Notes: generated by a model from the letters alone, not told the origin. Shown: positions 35,203-44,588, counted from the stretch's first letter. The stretch: DNA of 64,000 bases from Azospirillum sp051124815 (GCF_051124815.1 NZ_CP118486.1:434001-498000); one strand, 5' to 3'. Made by a program: numbers and translations.

Positions 35203-36609
35203 ATGAGCGCGCGGATCGGCAGCAAGGTGATCGGCAGCACGATGACGGCGACGGGCGAGCGGCGGCGGCTCAGCCTGCTTTTCAGGTCCCTGTCCGGCCG
35301 CCATGCCGATGTGGCGACGATGCGGCTGCCTACCCCCCGTGCCGTTCTGCTGCGCCTGGCCGGCGCCGCCCTGTTCCTGGCGCTGGCGGTCGGCGGCATC
35401 GCCTTTCTGGTCGAGGTCGAGATCGCCGACGGCCGGGTCGTCGAACTGGCGCGGGAGGAATCGGCGGCCTTCCTGACCGAAGCCCGTTCGTCGCTCGCGG
35501 CCGGCGCCGCCGATTCGGATCTGGAGTCGTCGCTACAGCGTTTCATGGCCAGCCGCAACGGGCTGCGCCTGAACCATGGCGACGGCCATTTCATCGTGGC
35601 GGAGCTTTACGCTCCGGACCAGCACAAGACTGCCGAATATGTCGCACCCGGCGCGGAATGGGCGGAACAGCGCCTGTCCGCCACGCGGCACGGCTTCCCC
35701 ACCGACGGCGACGCGATCTACGACCGCTTCACGCTGGACGGCCATATCTTCATCCAGACGATGGAGCCGCTGCTCGATTCCGACGGCCGGCTGCTCGGCT
35801 ATTTCGAAAGCGTCTTCCAGCTCTCCGCCCGCCGGTCGCACGAGATCCTGCGCGACACCGCCACGGTGGTCGCGGTGTCGTCGCTGTCGGTGCTGGGGAC
35901 GGCGCTGGTCCTGCTGCCGATCTTCGGCGCCTACAACCGCGGCATCCTGCGGCTGTCGCGCGGCCTGCTCGACGCCAACATCGGGATGCTGACGGCGCTG
36001 GGCAGCGCCATCGCCAAGCGCGACAGTGACACCAACGCCCACAATTACCGGGTGACGGTGCTGGCCATCCGGCTGGCCGAAGCGCTGGGGCTGGAGGAAG
36101 CGGCGATCCGGCAGCTGGTGAAGGGCGCCTTCCTGCACGATGTCGGCAAGATCGCCATTCCCGACAGCATCCTGCTGAAGCCCGGCAAGCTGGATGCCGA
36201 GGAATTCGCGGTGATGAAGACCCATGTCGTCCATGGGCTGGACATCGTCGGCTCGTCCGACTGGCTGGCCGATGCGGCCGACGTGGTCGGCGGCCATCAC
36301 GAGAAGTTCGACGGATCGGGCTATCCGCAAGGTCTGAAGGGCGAGGCGATTCCGATTTCCGCCCGCATCTTCGCCGTCGCCGACGTTTTCGACGCCCTCA
36401 CCTCCCGCCGCCCCTACAAGGAGCCGATGTCCTACGCCGCCACCATGGACATCCTCGCCGACGGGGCCGGCAAGCATTTCGACCCGGTGGTGCTCGCCCG
36501 CTTCACCGCCATCGCCGGCGGCCTGCATGAACGGCTGACCGCGATGGGCGACGACGGGGTGCGGGACGAGCTGCGCGGGCTGGTCATGCGCTATTTCAAG
36601 TTGGCCTGA
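35203..36609 (+). CDS. HD-GYP domain protein, probable c-di-GMP phosphodiesterase
   Basis: A 468-residue protein. Residues ~45-70 form a TM helix; a ~150-residue periplasmic sensor region follows; a second TM helix (VVAVSSLSVLGTALVLLPIFGA) leads to an HD-GYP domain. HD is at His312-Asp313 (FLHDVGK), HHE at 365-367 and GYP at 373-375 (DGSGYP). HD-GYP proteins hydrolyse c-di-GMP; all catalytic residues seen are intact. With PelD in the same window, an effect on Pel is possible but unproven. Start chosen at 35203; 35137 is an alternative. Confidence 0.88.
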   Translation: MSARIGSKVIGSTMTATGERRRLSLLFRSLSGRHADVATMRLPTPRAVLLRLAGAALFLALAVGGIAFLVEVEIADGRVVELAREESAAFLTEARSSLAAGAADSDLESSLQRFMASRNGLRLNHGDGHFIVAELYAPDQHKTAEYVAPGAEWAEQRLSATRHGFPTDGDAIYDRFTLDGHIFIQTMEPLLDSDGRLLGYFESVFQLSARRSHEILRDTATVVAVSSLSVLGTALVLLPIFGAYNRGILRLSRGLLDANIGMLTALGSAIAKRDSDTNAHNYRVTVLAIRLAEALGLEEAAIRQLVKGAFLHDVGKIAIPDSILLKPGKLDAEEFAVMKTHVVHGLDIVGSSDWLADAADVVGGHHEKFDGSGYPQGLKGEAIPISARIFAVADVFDALTSRRPYKEPMSYAATMDILADGAGKHFDPVVLARFTAIAGGLHERLTAMGDDGVRDELRGLVMRYFKLA

Positions 36610-36613
36610 ACGG

Positions 36614-37210
36614 TCAGGGCGCCAGACCGCGCAGGAACAGGTCCACCGCCTTGTCGACGAAGGCGTGCCGCTCCTCCTCCGCCGGTAGGGGGCAGAGGCC
36701 GAGCACCAGCTGGCAATAGGCGCCGCCCTGCATGGTGGCCAGGAACTGCCGGGCGACGAAGGCGGGGTCGTCGGTGGCGATCACCCCGCGTTCGGCCAGC
36801 CGGGTGAACAGCGCGACGAAATTGGCGATGCCCTGCTCCGGTCCCGCCTGGAAATAGAGCTGGGCGGCGACCGGCATCCGCGTCGCCTCCCCCACCACCG
36901 CCTGATGGACGCGGATCGCCGCATCCGACCACAGCAGGTCGGTGAAGCGGCGGCCGACCTGAATCAGGACCTCGCGCAACGGCAGTCCGTCGAACATCTC
37001 CGGCGCAAAGCGCAGCCCGCGCCGTTCGCATTCGGCGGAGATCACGGCGGTGTAAAGCTCCTCCTTCGAGGGAAAGCGGGTGTAGAGGGTGGTTTTGGAC
37101 ACCCGCGCCTGCTGCGCCACCTGATCCATCGATGTGGCGGCATAGCCAAGCTCCAGAAACACCTCCCGCGCGGCGGCGACGATCTGTTCCGCCTTCGCAT
37201 CATGGGACAC
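36614..37210 (-). CDS. TetR/AcrR-family repressor of the adjacent RND pump
   Basis: A 198-residue regulator with an N-terminal HTH (IVAAAREVFLELGYAATSMD...ARVSKTTLYTRFPSKEELY) and a ligand-binding C-terminal domain. The best start is GTG at 37210 (Val-Ser-His-Asp); no ATG occurs in frame nearby. It is divergent from the RND operon, and operator-like palindromes lie between them, so autorepression and pump repression are likely. Confidence 0.88.
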   Translation of the reverse strand: MSHDAKAEQIVAAAREVFLELGYAATSMDQVAQQARVSKTTLYTRFPSKEELYTAVISAECERRGLRFAPEMFDGLPLREVLIQVGRRFTDLLWSDAAIRVHQAVVGEATRMPVAAQLYFQAGPEQGIANFVALFTRLAERGVIATDDPAFVARQFLATMQGGAYCQLVLGLCPLPAEEERHAFVDKAVDLFLRGLAP

Positions 37211-37246
37211 GGGCGGAAGGGACGCTTTTTGCTCCGATGACTGCAC

Positions 37247-37313
37247 TGAACTGTACCGTTCACTCTTGACGTGGGATTGGTGCCGGAGTAGGACGGTAGC
37301 AGTACGATACAGT
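37247..37313 (+). promoter_or_regulatory. Promoter and two operator-like sites between tetR and the RND operon
   Basis: TGAACTGTACCGTTCA (37247-37262) is a 16-bp palindrome with one mismatched pair. A related sequence, AGTACGATACAGT on the plus strand (37301-37313), resembles it in inverted orientation. Between them are TTGACG (37266-37271) and, after 17 bp, TAGGAC (37289-37294), a plausible -35/-10 pair for the rightward operon. The sites flank the promoter as expected for a TetR-family repressor. Confidence 0.65.
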
Positions 37314-37336
37314 CCAGTCCAGTGGGGAGACGTGGT

Positions 37337-38455
37337 ATGGCCCGATTCCGCGAAAGGCGGCTTCTGTCCGCCGTCATGGCGACAACGGCGCTGCTGACGG
37401 TGGCGGGCCTGCTCGCCGGCTGCAACGAGACACAGTCCGCCTCCACCCCCGCGGAAGCAGAGGTGCGGCCGGTCCGCGTCGCCACCGTGGCGCTGGAACC
37501 GCTGGTCGACAGCGTGCGCTACCCGGCGGTGATCCGCCCGCGGGTGGAGGCCGATGTCGGCTTCCGCGTCGGCGGCAAGGTGACCGCCCGGCTGGTGGAG
37601 GTCGGGACCCGCATCGAACCCGGCATGCCGCTCGCCCGCCTCGACCCGACCGACCTGCAACTGCAGATTCGCGCCGCCCAGGCGCAGTTGGCCTCCGCCC
37701 AAGCCGATGCGGCCAACGCGCGCAGCGATTTCCAGCGCTACGCCAGCCTGCGTCAGGGCGAATGGACGACGCGCCAGGAATACGACCGCCGCAAAACAAC
37801 GCTGGACAAGGCCGACTCCAAGGTGCGGGAGCAGGAGGCGCAACTGCGTGTCCTCAACAACTCCGCCCAATATGCCACGCTGGTGGCGGACGAGGCCGGC
37901 ATCGTCACCGCAACGCTGATCGAGCCGGGACAGGTGGTGGCCGCCGGCCAGACAGCGCTCCGCGTCGCCCGACTGGGCGCGCTGGAAGCGGTGGCGAACA
38001 TCCCCGAACAGAGCGTCGCCGCCCTGCCCCGCCAGAAGCTGTCGGTCGAGCTGTGGTCGCACCCGGATCAGAGCATCGCCGGCACCCTGCGTGAGGTCTC
38101 GCCCAGCGCCGACGCCGCGACCCGCACCTTCCAGGCGAAGATCGCGCTGACCGATCCGCCGCCGACGGTCCAGCTCGGCATGACCGCCACCGTGACCGCA
38201 GCCGCCGACCATGGCGCCCCGGTCGCCCGCCTGCCACTGAGCGCACTGACCCAGCGCGAGCAGACGCCGGCGGTCTGGGTGCTGTCGGCGCCGGATGATC
38301 GGCTGGAGCTTCGCCCGGTCACCGTCGCGGCCTATGCCGGCGACCTCGCCCTGATCGGCGGCGGGCTGAAGGACGGCGAGCGCGTCGTCACCGCCGGTGT
38401 GCACAAGCTCGACGCCGGCCAGAAGGTCCGCGTCTGGACGGAGCCGGCACGATGA
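37337..38455 (+). CDS. RND efflux periplasmic adaptor (membrane fusion protein)
   Basis: A 372-residue lipoprotein with lipobox LLAGC at residues ~25-29. It has the lipoyl/barrel-sandwich halves (VEADVGFRVGGKVTARLVEVG), an alpha-hairpin coiled coil (~115-190) and a C-terminal beta-barrel. It links the inner-membrane pump to an outer-membrane channel; no TolC-like gene is present here. The start at 37337 has GGGGAG upstream. The stop overlaps the pump gene as ATGA. Confidence 0.93.
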   Translation: MARFRERRLLSAVMATTALLTVAGLLAGCNETQSASTPAEAEVRPVRVATVALEPLVDSVRYPAVIRPRVEADVGFRVGGKVTARLVEVGTRIEPGMPLARLDPTDLQLQIRAAQAQLASAQADAANARSDFQRYASLRQGEWTTRQEYDRRKTTLDKADSKVREQEAQLRVLNNSAQYATLVADEAGIVTATLIEPGQVVAAGQTALRVARLGALEAVANIPEQSVAALPRQKLSVELWSHPDQSIAGTLREVSPSADAATRTFQAKIALTDPPPTVQLGMTATVTAAADHGAPVARLPLSALTQREQTPAVWVLSAPDDRLELRPVTVAAYAGDLALIGGGLKDGERVVTAGVHKLDAGQKVRVWTEPAR

Positions 38456-41400
38456 ACCACTCCCGCCTCAACCTGTCGGCCTGGGCACTGGCCCACCGCA
38501 CGCTGGTGCTGTTCATGATGCTCGCCAGCGTGCTGGCCGGCGCGCTGGCCTACAAGACTCTGGGTCGGGCGGAGGATCCGTCCTTCACCTTCAAGGTGAT
38601 GGTGGTCCGCACCCAATGGCCGGGCGCCACCGCCCGCGAGGTCGAGCAGTTTGTCACCGACCGCATCGAGAAGAAGCTGGAGGAGGTGCCCTATTACGAC
38701 GTCGCCCGCAGCTATTCCAAGCCCGGCGAGTCGGTGGTCTTCGTCCAGTTGAAGGACTACACCCCGCCGAAGATGGTGCCGGACCTGTGGTATCAGGTGC
38801 GAAAGAAGATCGGCGACATCCGCTATACCCTGCCCGACGGCGTCGTCGGTCCCTTCTTCAACGACGAGTTCGGCGACGTCTATTCCGCCATCTACGCCTT
38901 CATGGGTGACGATTTCACCCCGGCCCAGCTGAAGAAGGTGGCTGAACAGGCACGCGCGCGTCTGTTGAAATTGCCCGGCGTCGAGAAGATCGACCTGATC
39001 GCCCCGCAGGAGGAGCGCGTCTATGTCGAGATCTCCAGCCAGCGGCTCGCCAGCTTCGGCCTGCCGGTGGAATCGGTGATCCAGGCGCTTCAGCGCGAGA
39101 ACGCCATCGCCGCGTCGGGCGACGTCGACACCGGATCGCAGCGGGTCTATGTCCGGCTGGACCTGGGCCTCGACACCGCCGCCGCCGTGCGCGCCATCCC
39201 GGTGGAGAGCGGCGGCCGGCTGCTGACCATCGGCGACGTGGCGGAGGTCAAGCGCGGCTATGTCGAGCCGCGGCGCTACACCCTGCGCTACAACGGCCGC
39301 GATGCCATCGGCATCGGCGTGGTGATGGCGAAGGGCGGCAACGTCCTGAAGCTGGGTGAGCAGCTCGACGCGGCGATGGAGAAGGTCCGGGCCGAACTGC
39401 CGGTCGGGCTGGAGGTGGCGCAGGTCGCCGACCAGCCGAAGGTGGTCGAGCATTCGGTCGGCGAGTTCACGGAATCGCTGGCCGAGGCGCTGGGCATCGT
39501 CATCCTGGTCAGCCTCGTCAGCCTGGGCTGGCGCACCGGCATCGTCGTGGCCCTGGCGGTGCCGCTGGTGCTGGCGATGACTCTGGTTGCAATGCAGATC
39601 CTGCACATCGACCTGCAGCGCATCTCGCTGGGCGCCCTCATCATCGCGCTCGGCCTGCTGGTGGACGACGCCATCATCGCGGTGGAGATGATGGTGGTGA
39701 AGATGGAACAGGGATGGGACCGGCTGAAGGCCGGCGCCTTCGCCTACACCTCCACCGCCTTCCCGATGCTGAGCGGCACCATCGTCACCGCCGCCGGCTT
39801 CGTCCCGGTCGGCTTCGCGGCTTCGGCGGCCGGCGAATACACCAACTCGATCTTCTGGGTGGTGGCACTGTCGCTGCTGCTGTCCTGGGTGGTGGCGGTG
39901 ATCTTCACCCCCTATCTCGGCTGGCTGCTGCTGCCCAAGCCCAAGCATGTGGTGCCGGACGGGCACGAGCTGGACATCTACGACACCCGCGCCTACCGCA
40001 TCCTGCGCGGCATGATCGAAGCCTGCGTGCGGGCGCGCTGGGTCACCATCGGCGTGACCGTGGCCGCCTTCGTCACCGCCCTGGTCGGCTTCGGCCATGT
40101 CCAGCAACAGTTCTTCCCGTCGGCCAGCCGGCCGGAGCTGCTGATCGACGTCCGTCTCGCCGAAGGTTCCTCCTTCGAAGCCACCGCCGCCGAGGTGAAG
40201 CGGATGGAAGCGGTTCTGGCCAAGGACCCGGATGTCGATTACTGGGTCGCCTACACCGGCGGCGGCTCGCCGCGCTTCTACCTGCCGCTCGACCAGCAGC
40301 TGGAGACCGCCAACTTCGCCCAGTTCATGGTGATGACCAAGGGGCTGGAGCAGCGCGAGCATTTCATGCAGCGGCTGGAGCCGACGCTGGAATCCGACTT
40401 CCCCGCCGCCCGCGTCCGCATCAGCCGGCTGGAGAACGGCCCGCCGGTCGGCTATCCGGTGCAGTTCCGCGTCACCGGCGAGGATCCGGCGACCATCCGC
40501 AAGATCGCCTATCAGGTGCGCGACACCATGCGCGCCCACGCCAACACCGCCAACGTCCATCTGGACTGGGACGAGCTGTCGAAGCGCGTCCGGCTGGAGG
40601 TGGACACCGCCAAGGCCCGCGCGCTGGGCGTGTCGAAGCAGGATCTGTCCAACGCCCTGCAACTGCTGCTGAACGGCATGTCCGTCACCCAGTACCGCGA
40701 GGGCACGGAGCTGATCGGCGTCCTGCTGCGCACCACGCCGGAGGAGCGGATGGACCTGTCGCGCCTGGGCGAGCTGAACATCCGCACCAGCCGCGGCACC
40801 ACCGTTCCGCTGAGTCAGGTCGCCAGCGTCCGCTACGAGCTGGAGGAGCCGGTGCTGTGGCGCCGGGCGCGCGAGACGACGATGACGGTCAAGGGCGACG
40901 TCACCGGCGGCCTGCAGGCCCCGGTGGTCAGCACCCAACTGAACGCGCAGTTGAACGCGCTGCGCGCCACCCTGCCCGACGGCTATGCCATCACCATGGG
41001 CGGCGCCATCGAGGAGAGCGCCAAGGGCCAGGATTCGATCAATGCCATGATGCCGGTGATGCTGCTGATCATGGTCACCACGCTGATGCTGCAGTTGCAG
41101 AGCTTCTCACGCGTGTTCATGGTCCTGCTGACGGCGCCGCTGGGACTGATCGGGGTCACCGCCTCGCTTCTGCTGTTCAACCTGCCCTTCGGCTTCGTCG
41201 CCATGCTGGGCGTCATCGCGCTGGCCGGCATCATCATGCGCAACTCAGTCATCCTGGTCGACCAGATCGAGCAGGATATCCGCAGCGGCCGGTCCCGCTG
41301 GGACAGCATCGTCGAGGCGACGGTCCGCCGCTCCCGCCCCATCGCGCTGACCGCCGCCGCGGCGATCCTCGCCATGATCCCGCTGACCCAGAGCGTCTTC

Positions 41401-41574
41401 TGGGGACCGATGGCGGTCGCCATCATGGGCGGTTTGGCGGGCGCCACCGTGCTGACGATCTTCTTCCTGCCGGCGCTCTATGCGGCATGGTTCCGCGTGC
41501 CCCGGCCGGAGACGGAGGAGGTCGAGGACGGCGGTATGAATGGGGCGTTGCCCAGGCCGGCGTTGGGGGATTGA
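38452..41574 (+). CDS. RND efflux transporter, AcrB/MexF superfamily
   Basis: A 1040-residue, 12-TM proton-driven pump. TM4 proton-relay acidic residues appear in LIIALGLLVDDAIIAVEMM; the N-terminal helix is LSAWALAHRTLVLFMMLASVL; the late helices include LGVIALAGIIMRNSVILVDQ. Large periplasmic porter loops are complete. Substrates cannot be predicted. Translationally coupled to the adaptor (ATGA). It is followed within 25 nt by an FNR/NNR box that seems to belong to the downstream small RNA. Confidence 0.94.
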   Translation: MNHSRLNLSAWALAHRTLVLFMMLASVLAGALAYKTLGRAEDPSFTFKVMVVRTQWPGATAREVEQFVTDRIEKKLEEVPYYDVARSYSKPGESVVFVQLKDYTPPKMVPDLWYQVRKKIGDIRYTLPDGVVGPFFNDEFGDVYSAIYAFMGDDFTPAQLKKVAEQARARLLKLPGVEKIDLIAPQEERVYVEISSQRLASFGLPVESVIQALQRENAIAASGDVDTGSQRVYVRLDLGLDTAAAVRAIPVESGGRLLTIGDVAEVKRGYVEPRRYTLRYNGRDAIGIGVVMAKGGNVLKLGEQLDAAMEKVRAELPVGLEVAQVADQPKVVEHSVGEFTESLAEALGIVILVSLVSLGWRTGIVVALAVPLVLAMTLVAMQILHIDLQRISLGALIIALGLLVDDAIIAVEMMVVKMEQGWDRLKAGAFAYTSTAFPMLSGTIVTAAGFVPVGFAASAAGEYTNSIFWVVALSLLLSWVVAVIFTPYLGWLLLPKPKHVVPDGHELDIYDTRAYRILRGMIEACVRARWVTIGVTVAAFVTALVGFGHVQQQFFPSASRPELLIDVRLAEGSSFEATAAEVKRMEAVLAKDPDVDYWVAYTGGGSPRFYLPLDQQLETANFAQFMVMTKGLEQREHFMQRLEPTLESDFPAARVRISRLENGPPVGYPVQFRVTGEDPATIRKIAYQVRDTMRAHANTANVHLDWDELSKRVRLEVDTAKARALGVSKQDLSNALQLLLNGMSVTQYREGTELIGVLLRTTPEERMDLSRLGELNIRTSRGTTVPLSQVASVRYELEEPVLWRRARETTMTVKGDVTGGLQAPVVSTQLNAQLNALRATLPDGYAITMGGAIEESAKGQDSINAMMPVMLLIMVTTLMLQLQSFSRVFMVLLTAPLGLIGVTASLLLFNLPFGFVAMLGVIALAGIIMRNSVILVDQIEQDIRSGRSRWDSIVEATVRRSRPIALTAAAAILAMIPLTQSVFWGPMAVAIMGGLAGATVLTIFFLPALYAAWFRVPRPETEEVEDGGMNGALPRPALGD

Positions 41575-41596
41575 TAACCAACTCTTTCACTCAAGC

Positions 41597-41610
41597 TTGA
41601 CCACGGTCAA
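41597..41610 (+). promoter_or_regulatory. FNR/NNR-type box upstream of the candidate small RNA
   Basis: TTGACCACGGTCAA differs from the nor box at one position and has perfect TTGAC/GTCAA arms. Its centre (41603.5) plus 41.5 predicts transcription from about 41645, where a run of hairpins begins. The -10 position (41633-41638) reads CAGGGT, a weak match that keeps the two most conserved bases. No protein gene starts downstream on the plus strand for over 1.4 kb. Confidence 0.72.
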
Positions 41611-41644
41611 GGGATGTCTCCACGACCCATGCCAGGGTAGAGAC

Positions 41645-41738
41645 ACAATCGATCTCCCGATTGCATCATCACTGCTGATGATCCTCTTTCGTACTGTGCC
41701 TTTGCGCCCGGCGGCATCTGCCCCGGGCGCTTTTTTTT
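41645..41738 (+). ncRNA. Candidate FNR/NNR-controlled small RNA
   Basis: A ~94-nt predicted transcript with three hairpins. Hairpin 1: CAATCG/CGATTG (41646-41651 with 41658-41663), loop AUCUCC. Hairpin 2: ATCATCA/TGATGAT (41665-41671 with 41676-41682), loop CUGC. An unpaired CCUCUUUCGUACUGUGCC linker follows, then an intrinsic terminator. The pyrimidine loop and linker are anti-Shine-Dalgarno-like, as in many trans-acting sRNAs. It lies between the RND stop and a convergent acyltransferase gene. It could alternatively be only the long 3' UTR of the RND operon, but the exact placement of the FNR/NNR box argues against this. Confidence 0.62.
41704..41738 (+). terminator. Intrinsic terminator of the candidate small RNA
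   Basis: GCGCCCGG (41704-41711) pairs with CCGGGCGC (41723-41730), extended by GGC/GCC around an ATCT loop, and is followed by eight consecutive T. This is one of the two clearest intrinsic terminators in the window. Confidence 0.9.
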
Positions 41739-41750
41739 GCCGGAACCACG

Positions 41751-42905
41751 TCAGCCGGTCCGCCGTCCCGCCACGGCCAGCCTCATGCGGCCGACGCTCG
41801 GCCCCTCCCGCAGAAGGCGCCGGCCGCCGACCTCGATCCGGCGATAGGCCGGGCCGGCCAGCAGCAGGCAGGTCGTCACCATCGCCACCAGCAGCGCCAT
41901 CGACCAGCCACCCGGCAGCGCCTTGCGGTCGTGGATGCCGAGGCCCAGCCACAGCAGTCGGGTGGTGGCATATTCGACGAAGCCGTGGATCAGGTAGAGC
42001 GAATAGGACACGTCGCCCAGCCACACCAGCGGCCGGACGTTCAAGGCAGCCGCGGCCCGGCCCCGGTTGGCGACCGCCGCCAGGATCAGCAGGGCGAACA
42101 GCGGCACCGCCAGCAGGTCGGGCCCGCCGGTGTGCAGAAGCAGCAGGATCGCCAGACCGACGCCGGCCATCGTCAGGTCGCTGGACAGCAGCGGCGCGGC
42201 AAGCCCGCTGCGGAAGGCGCTGTAGAGCAGCGTGCCGAGCAGGAATTCCGGCAGGCAGCGCAGCAGGGTCTGCGGCCCGTCCCACTGGTTCAGATTGTCC
42301 TGCGTCGCCCAGGCCAGCAGGCAAAGCGTCGCCAGCGCACCGGCCGCCATCAGGGCCTGCGTCCGTCCACCGGCCCGCCAGACCAGGGGAAGCGCGAAGG
42401 GGAAGACCAGATAGGCCATGAATTCCAGGCTGATCGACCAGGCCGGATAATTCCAACTCAGCACACTGGCATAGAGGCCCTGGAGCATGAACAGGTTGGC
42501 GACCAAGGCCCAGACGGATTCCGCGCCCTTCAGCGGGATCGCCGGGAAGCTGCCGGTGGCGGCGTACTCCACGGTGCGGACGGCCAGCGCCGTCGCGACG
42601 AACAGCAGCAGGACCGCCAGATGCAGCGGGTAGAGCCGGGCGACGCGTGCCCTCAGGAAGCTCCAGTATTTGTCGCCGACCGACCGGCTGAAGGTGTCGT
42701 GATAGACGTGTGTCAGTACGAAGCCACTGAGCATGAAGAACAGGTCGACGGCCAGATAGCCCTTCTGCACCAGATGCGTGTAGCTGTCCGGGTGCAGGTT
42801 GGGGAAATACTGGAAGCTGTAATGGTACAGCACCACCCATAGGGCCGCGATGCCGCGCAGCGGGGTCAGGGAGTGCAGGTGGCGGGGCTGGTTCTGCGTG
42901 CTCAT
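41751..42905 (-). CDS. Acyltransferase 3 family membrane protein
   Basis: A 384-residue protein with about ten TM helices. The N-terminal LTPLRGIAALWVVLYHY contains the conserved Arg and His of the family, and FFMLSGFVLTHVY follows. These enzymes O-acylate polysaccharides, lipids or peptides in the envelope. It stands alone between the sRNA candidate and the antiporter gene. Whether it modifies Pel or another surface sugar cannot be told. Confidence 0.9.
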   Translation of the reverse strand: MSTQNQPRHLHSLTPLRGIAALWVVLYHYSFQYFPNLHPDSYTHLVQKGYLAVDLFFMLSGFVLTHVYHDTFSRSVGDKYWSFLRARVARLYPLHLAVLLLFVATALAVRTVEYAATGSFPAIPLKGAESVWALVANLFMLQGLYASVLSWNYPAWSISLEFMAYLVFPFALPLVWRAGGRTQALMAAGALATLCLLAWATQDNLNQWDGPQTLLRCLPEFLLGTLLYSAFRSGLAAPLLSSDLTMAGVGLAILLLLHTGGPDLLAVPLFALLILAAVANRGRAAAALNVRPLVWLGDVSYSLYLIHGFVEYATTRLLWLGLGIHDRKALPGGWSMALLVAMVTTCLLLAGPAYRRIEVGGRRLLREGPSVGRMRLAVAGRRTG

Positions 42906-43097
42906 GGCGCAGCCATCGGCCGCCCTGCCATGATCCCCGCCCATGGGTTCCCGCCGCCGATATCCTTCGAAACCACGTCGCCCTCCAGCCGTTGCGCAGC
43001 GCGCCCGTGCCTTGGCAAGCGGACGGGCGGCCCTGACCCGGGTTAACGGCGGAGGTGGCGATTGGTTTCGTGGAGGGCTGTTACCGAAAAAGGACCA

Positions 43098-44588
43098 TCA
43101 CAGGAAGAAGACAAGCGTGGTCAGGCCCAGCAGCGGCACAAGGATACCGAAGGACCAGGCCATGTAGCCGAAGAAGCTGGGCATGGCGACCCCGCGTTCC
43201 TCGGCAATCGCCTTGACCATGAAGTTGGGGGCGTTGCCGATATAGCTGTTGGCGCCCATGAAGACCGCTCCGGCGGAAATCGCGGTCAGCGTCAGCGACA
43301 GGTCGCTCATCAGCACCTTTGCGTCGCCGCCGGCGGTGTTGAAGAAGATCAGGTAGGTCGGGGCATTGTCGAGGAAGCTGGACAGGATGCCGGTCGCCCA
43401 GAAATAGGCGGCCGGGTTGGGCTTTCCGCCCTCGTTCACCGCCGAGATGATGGCGCCCAGCGCGCCGTCGGTGCCGGCCTTCAGGATGGCGATGGCCGGG
43501 ATGATGGTCAGGAAGATGGCGGCGAACAGCTTCGCCACCTCCAGGATCGGACCCCAGCTGAAGCCGTTCAGGCGGCGGCTCTTCTTGCTGGTCAGGGTCA
43601 GCGACAGGCCGGTGATGCCCAGCAGCAGCAGGTTCGACACGATGGTCTCCAGCGGCACCGTCACATGGTAGATCGTGACGCCCTCGCCGGGATGCCAGAC
43701 GCCGCTCAGCAGCACCGCGCCGACGATGGCGACCAGCAGCAGCAGGTTGACGCTGCCCTCGATGCGGATCGGCTCGCGCTCGTGAACGCCCTCGATCAGC
43801 GGGTGCTTGCCGGGGTCGCGGGTGTGCAGGACAAGGTCCAGCACGAAATAGATCACCAGCAGCAGGCCCGACAGGAAGGCCATCGGCGCCAGCAGATGGA
43901 CCGTCGGCCAGAAGAAATCGACCCCCTTCAGGAAACCGAGGAACAGCGGCGGATCGCCCAGCGGGGTCAGCGATCCGCCGACATTCGACACCAGGAAGAT
44001 GAAGAAGACGATGGTGTGGACCTTGTGGCGCCGGTGTTCGTTCGCGCGCAGCATCGGGCGGATCAGCAGCATCGAGGCGCCGGTGGTGCCCATCAGGCTC
44101 GCCAGCACCGTGCCCAGCGCCAGCCCGACGGTGTTGGCCGCCGGTGTTCCCACCAGCGACCCGGTCAGCCGCACGCCACCCGCCACCGTGAACAGCGCGG
44201 TCAGCAGCACGATGAAGGGGATGTATTCCAGCAGGACCGTGTGCAGCAGTTCGTAGGTCGCCAGACCGACTCCGAAGGTCGCGGCGAACGGCACCAGGAA
44301 GGCCAGCGCCCAGACGGCCGATATCTTGCCGAAGTGATGGTGCCAGACCATCGGCGCCAGCAGCGGGAACAGCGCGATCGACAGCAGGATCCCGGCGAAG
44401 GGCACGACCCAGGCGGCACTCAGCAGCCGTCCGTCCAGATGCGGCACGCCGCCATGGGCAACCTCCGCCGCCACCTCCGCCGCCTGGACCCCGTGCGTGC
44501 CCAGCAGCACGCCGCCGACGGCGAGCGCCGCGCCGAGGACGGCCGGAAGAAGGAATGAACGGCGTTGGTGCGTGGGTGAATTGATCAT
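43098..44588 (-). CDS. NhaD-type sodium:proton antiporter
   Basis: A 496-residue polytopic protein of the ion transporter superfamily with 12-13 TM helices. The signature NVGGSLTPLGDPPLFLGFL and a second conserved half-site FLDNAPTYLIFFN are present. NhaD exchanges Na+/Li+ for protons. The start at 44588 (MINSPTHQRRS) gives a cleavable-signal-like or first TM segment. The symbol is not assigned because citrate or arsenite relatives share the fold. Confidence 0.82.
   Translation of the reverse strand: MINSPTHQRRSFLLPAVLGAALAVGGVLLGTHGVQAAEVAAEVAHGGVPHLDGRLLSAAWVVPFAGILLSIALFPLLAPMVWHHHFGKISAVWALAFLVPFAATFGVGLATYELLHTVLLEYIPFIVLLTALFTVAGGVRLTGSLVGTPAANTVGLALGTVLASLMGTTGASMLLIRPMLRANEHRRHKVHTIVFFIFLVSNVGGSLTPLGDPPLFLGFLKGVDFFWPTVHLLAPMAFLSGLLLVIYFVLDLVLHTRDPGKHPLIEGVHEREPIRIEGSVNLLLLVAIVGAVLLSGVWHPGEGVTIYHVTVPLETIVSNLLLLGITGLSLTLTSKKSRRLNGFSWGPILEVAKLFAAIFLTIIPAIAILKAGTDGALGAIISAVNEGGKPNPAAYFWATGILSSFLDNAPTYLIFFNTAGGDAKVLMSDLSLTLTAISAGAVFMGANSYIGNAPNFMVKAIAEERGVAMPSFFGYMAWSFGILVPLLGLTTLVFFL

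Noticed and set aside
35137..35203. An N-terminal extension of the HD-GYP protein from the ATG at 35137.
   Set aside because: The extension is Arg/Ser-rich, and the ATG at 35203 gives the more usual N-terminus.
41577..41738. Only a long 3' UTR and terminator of the RND operon.
   Set aside because: Possible, but it does not explain the FNR/NNR box at class II spacing or the two extra hairpins; kept as an alternative in the sRNA entry.
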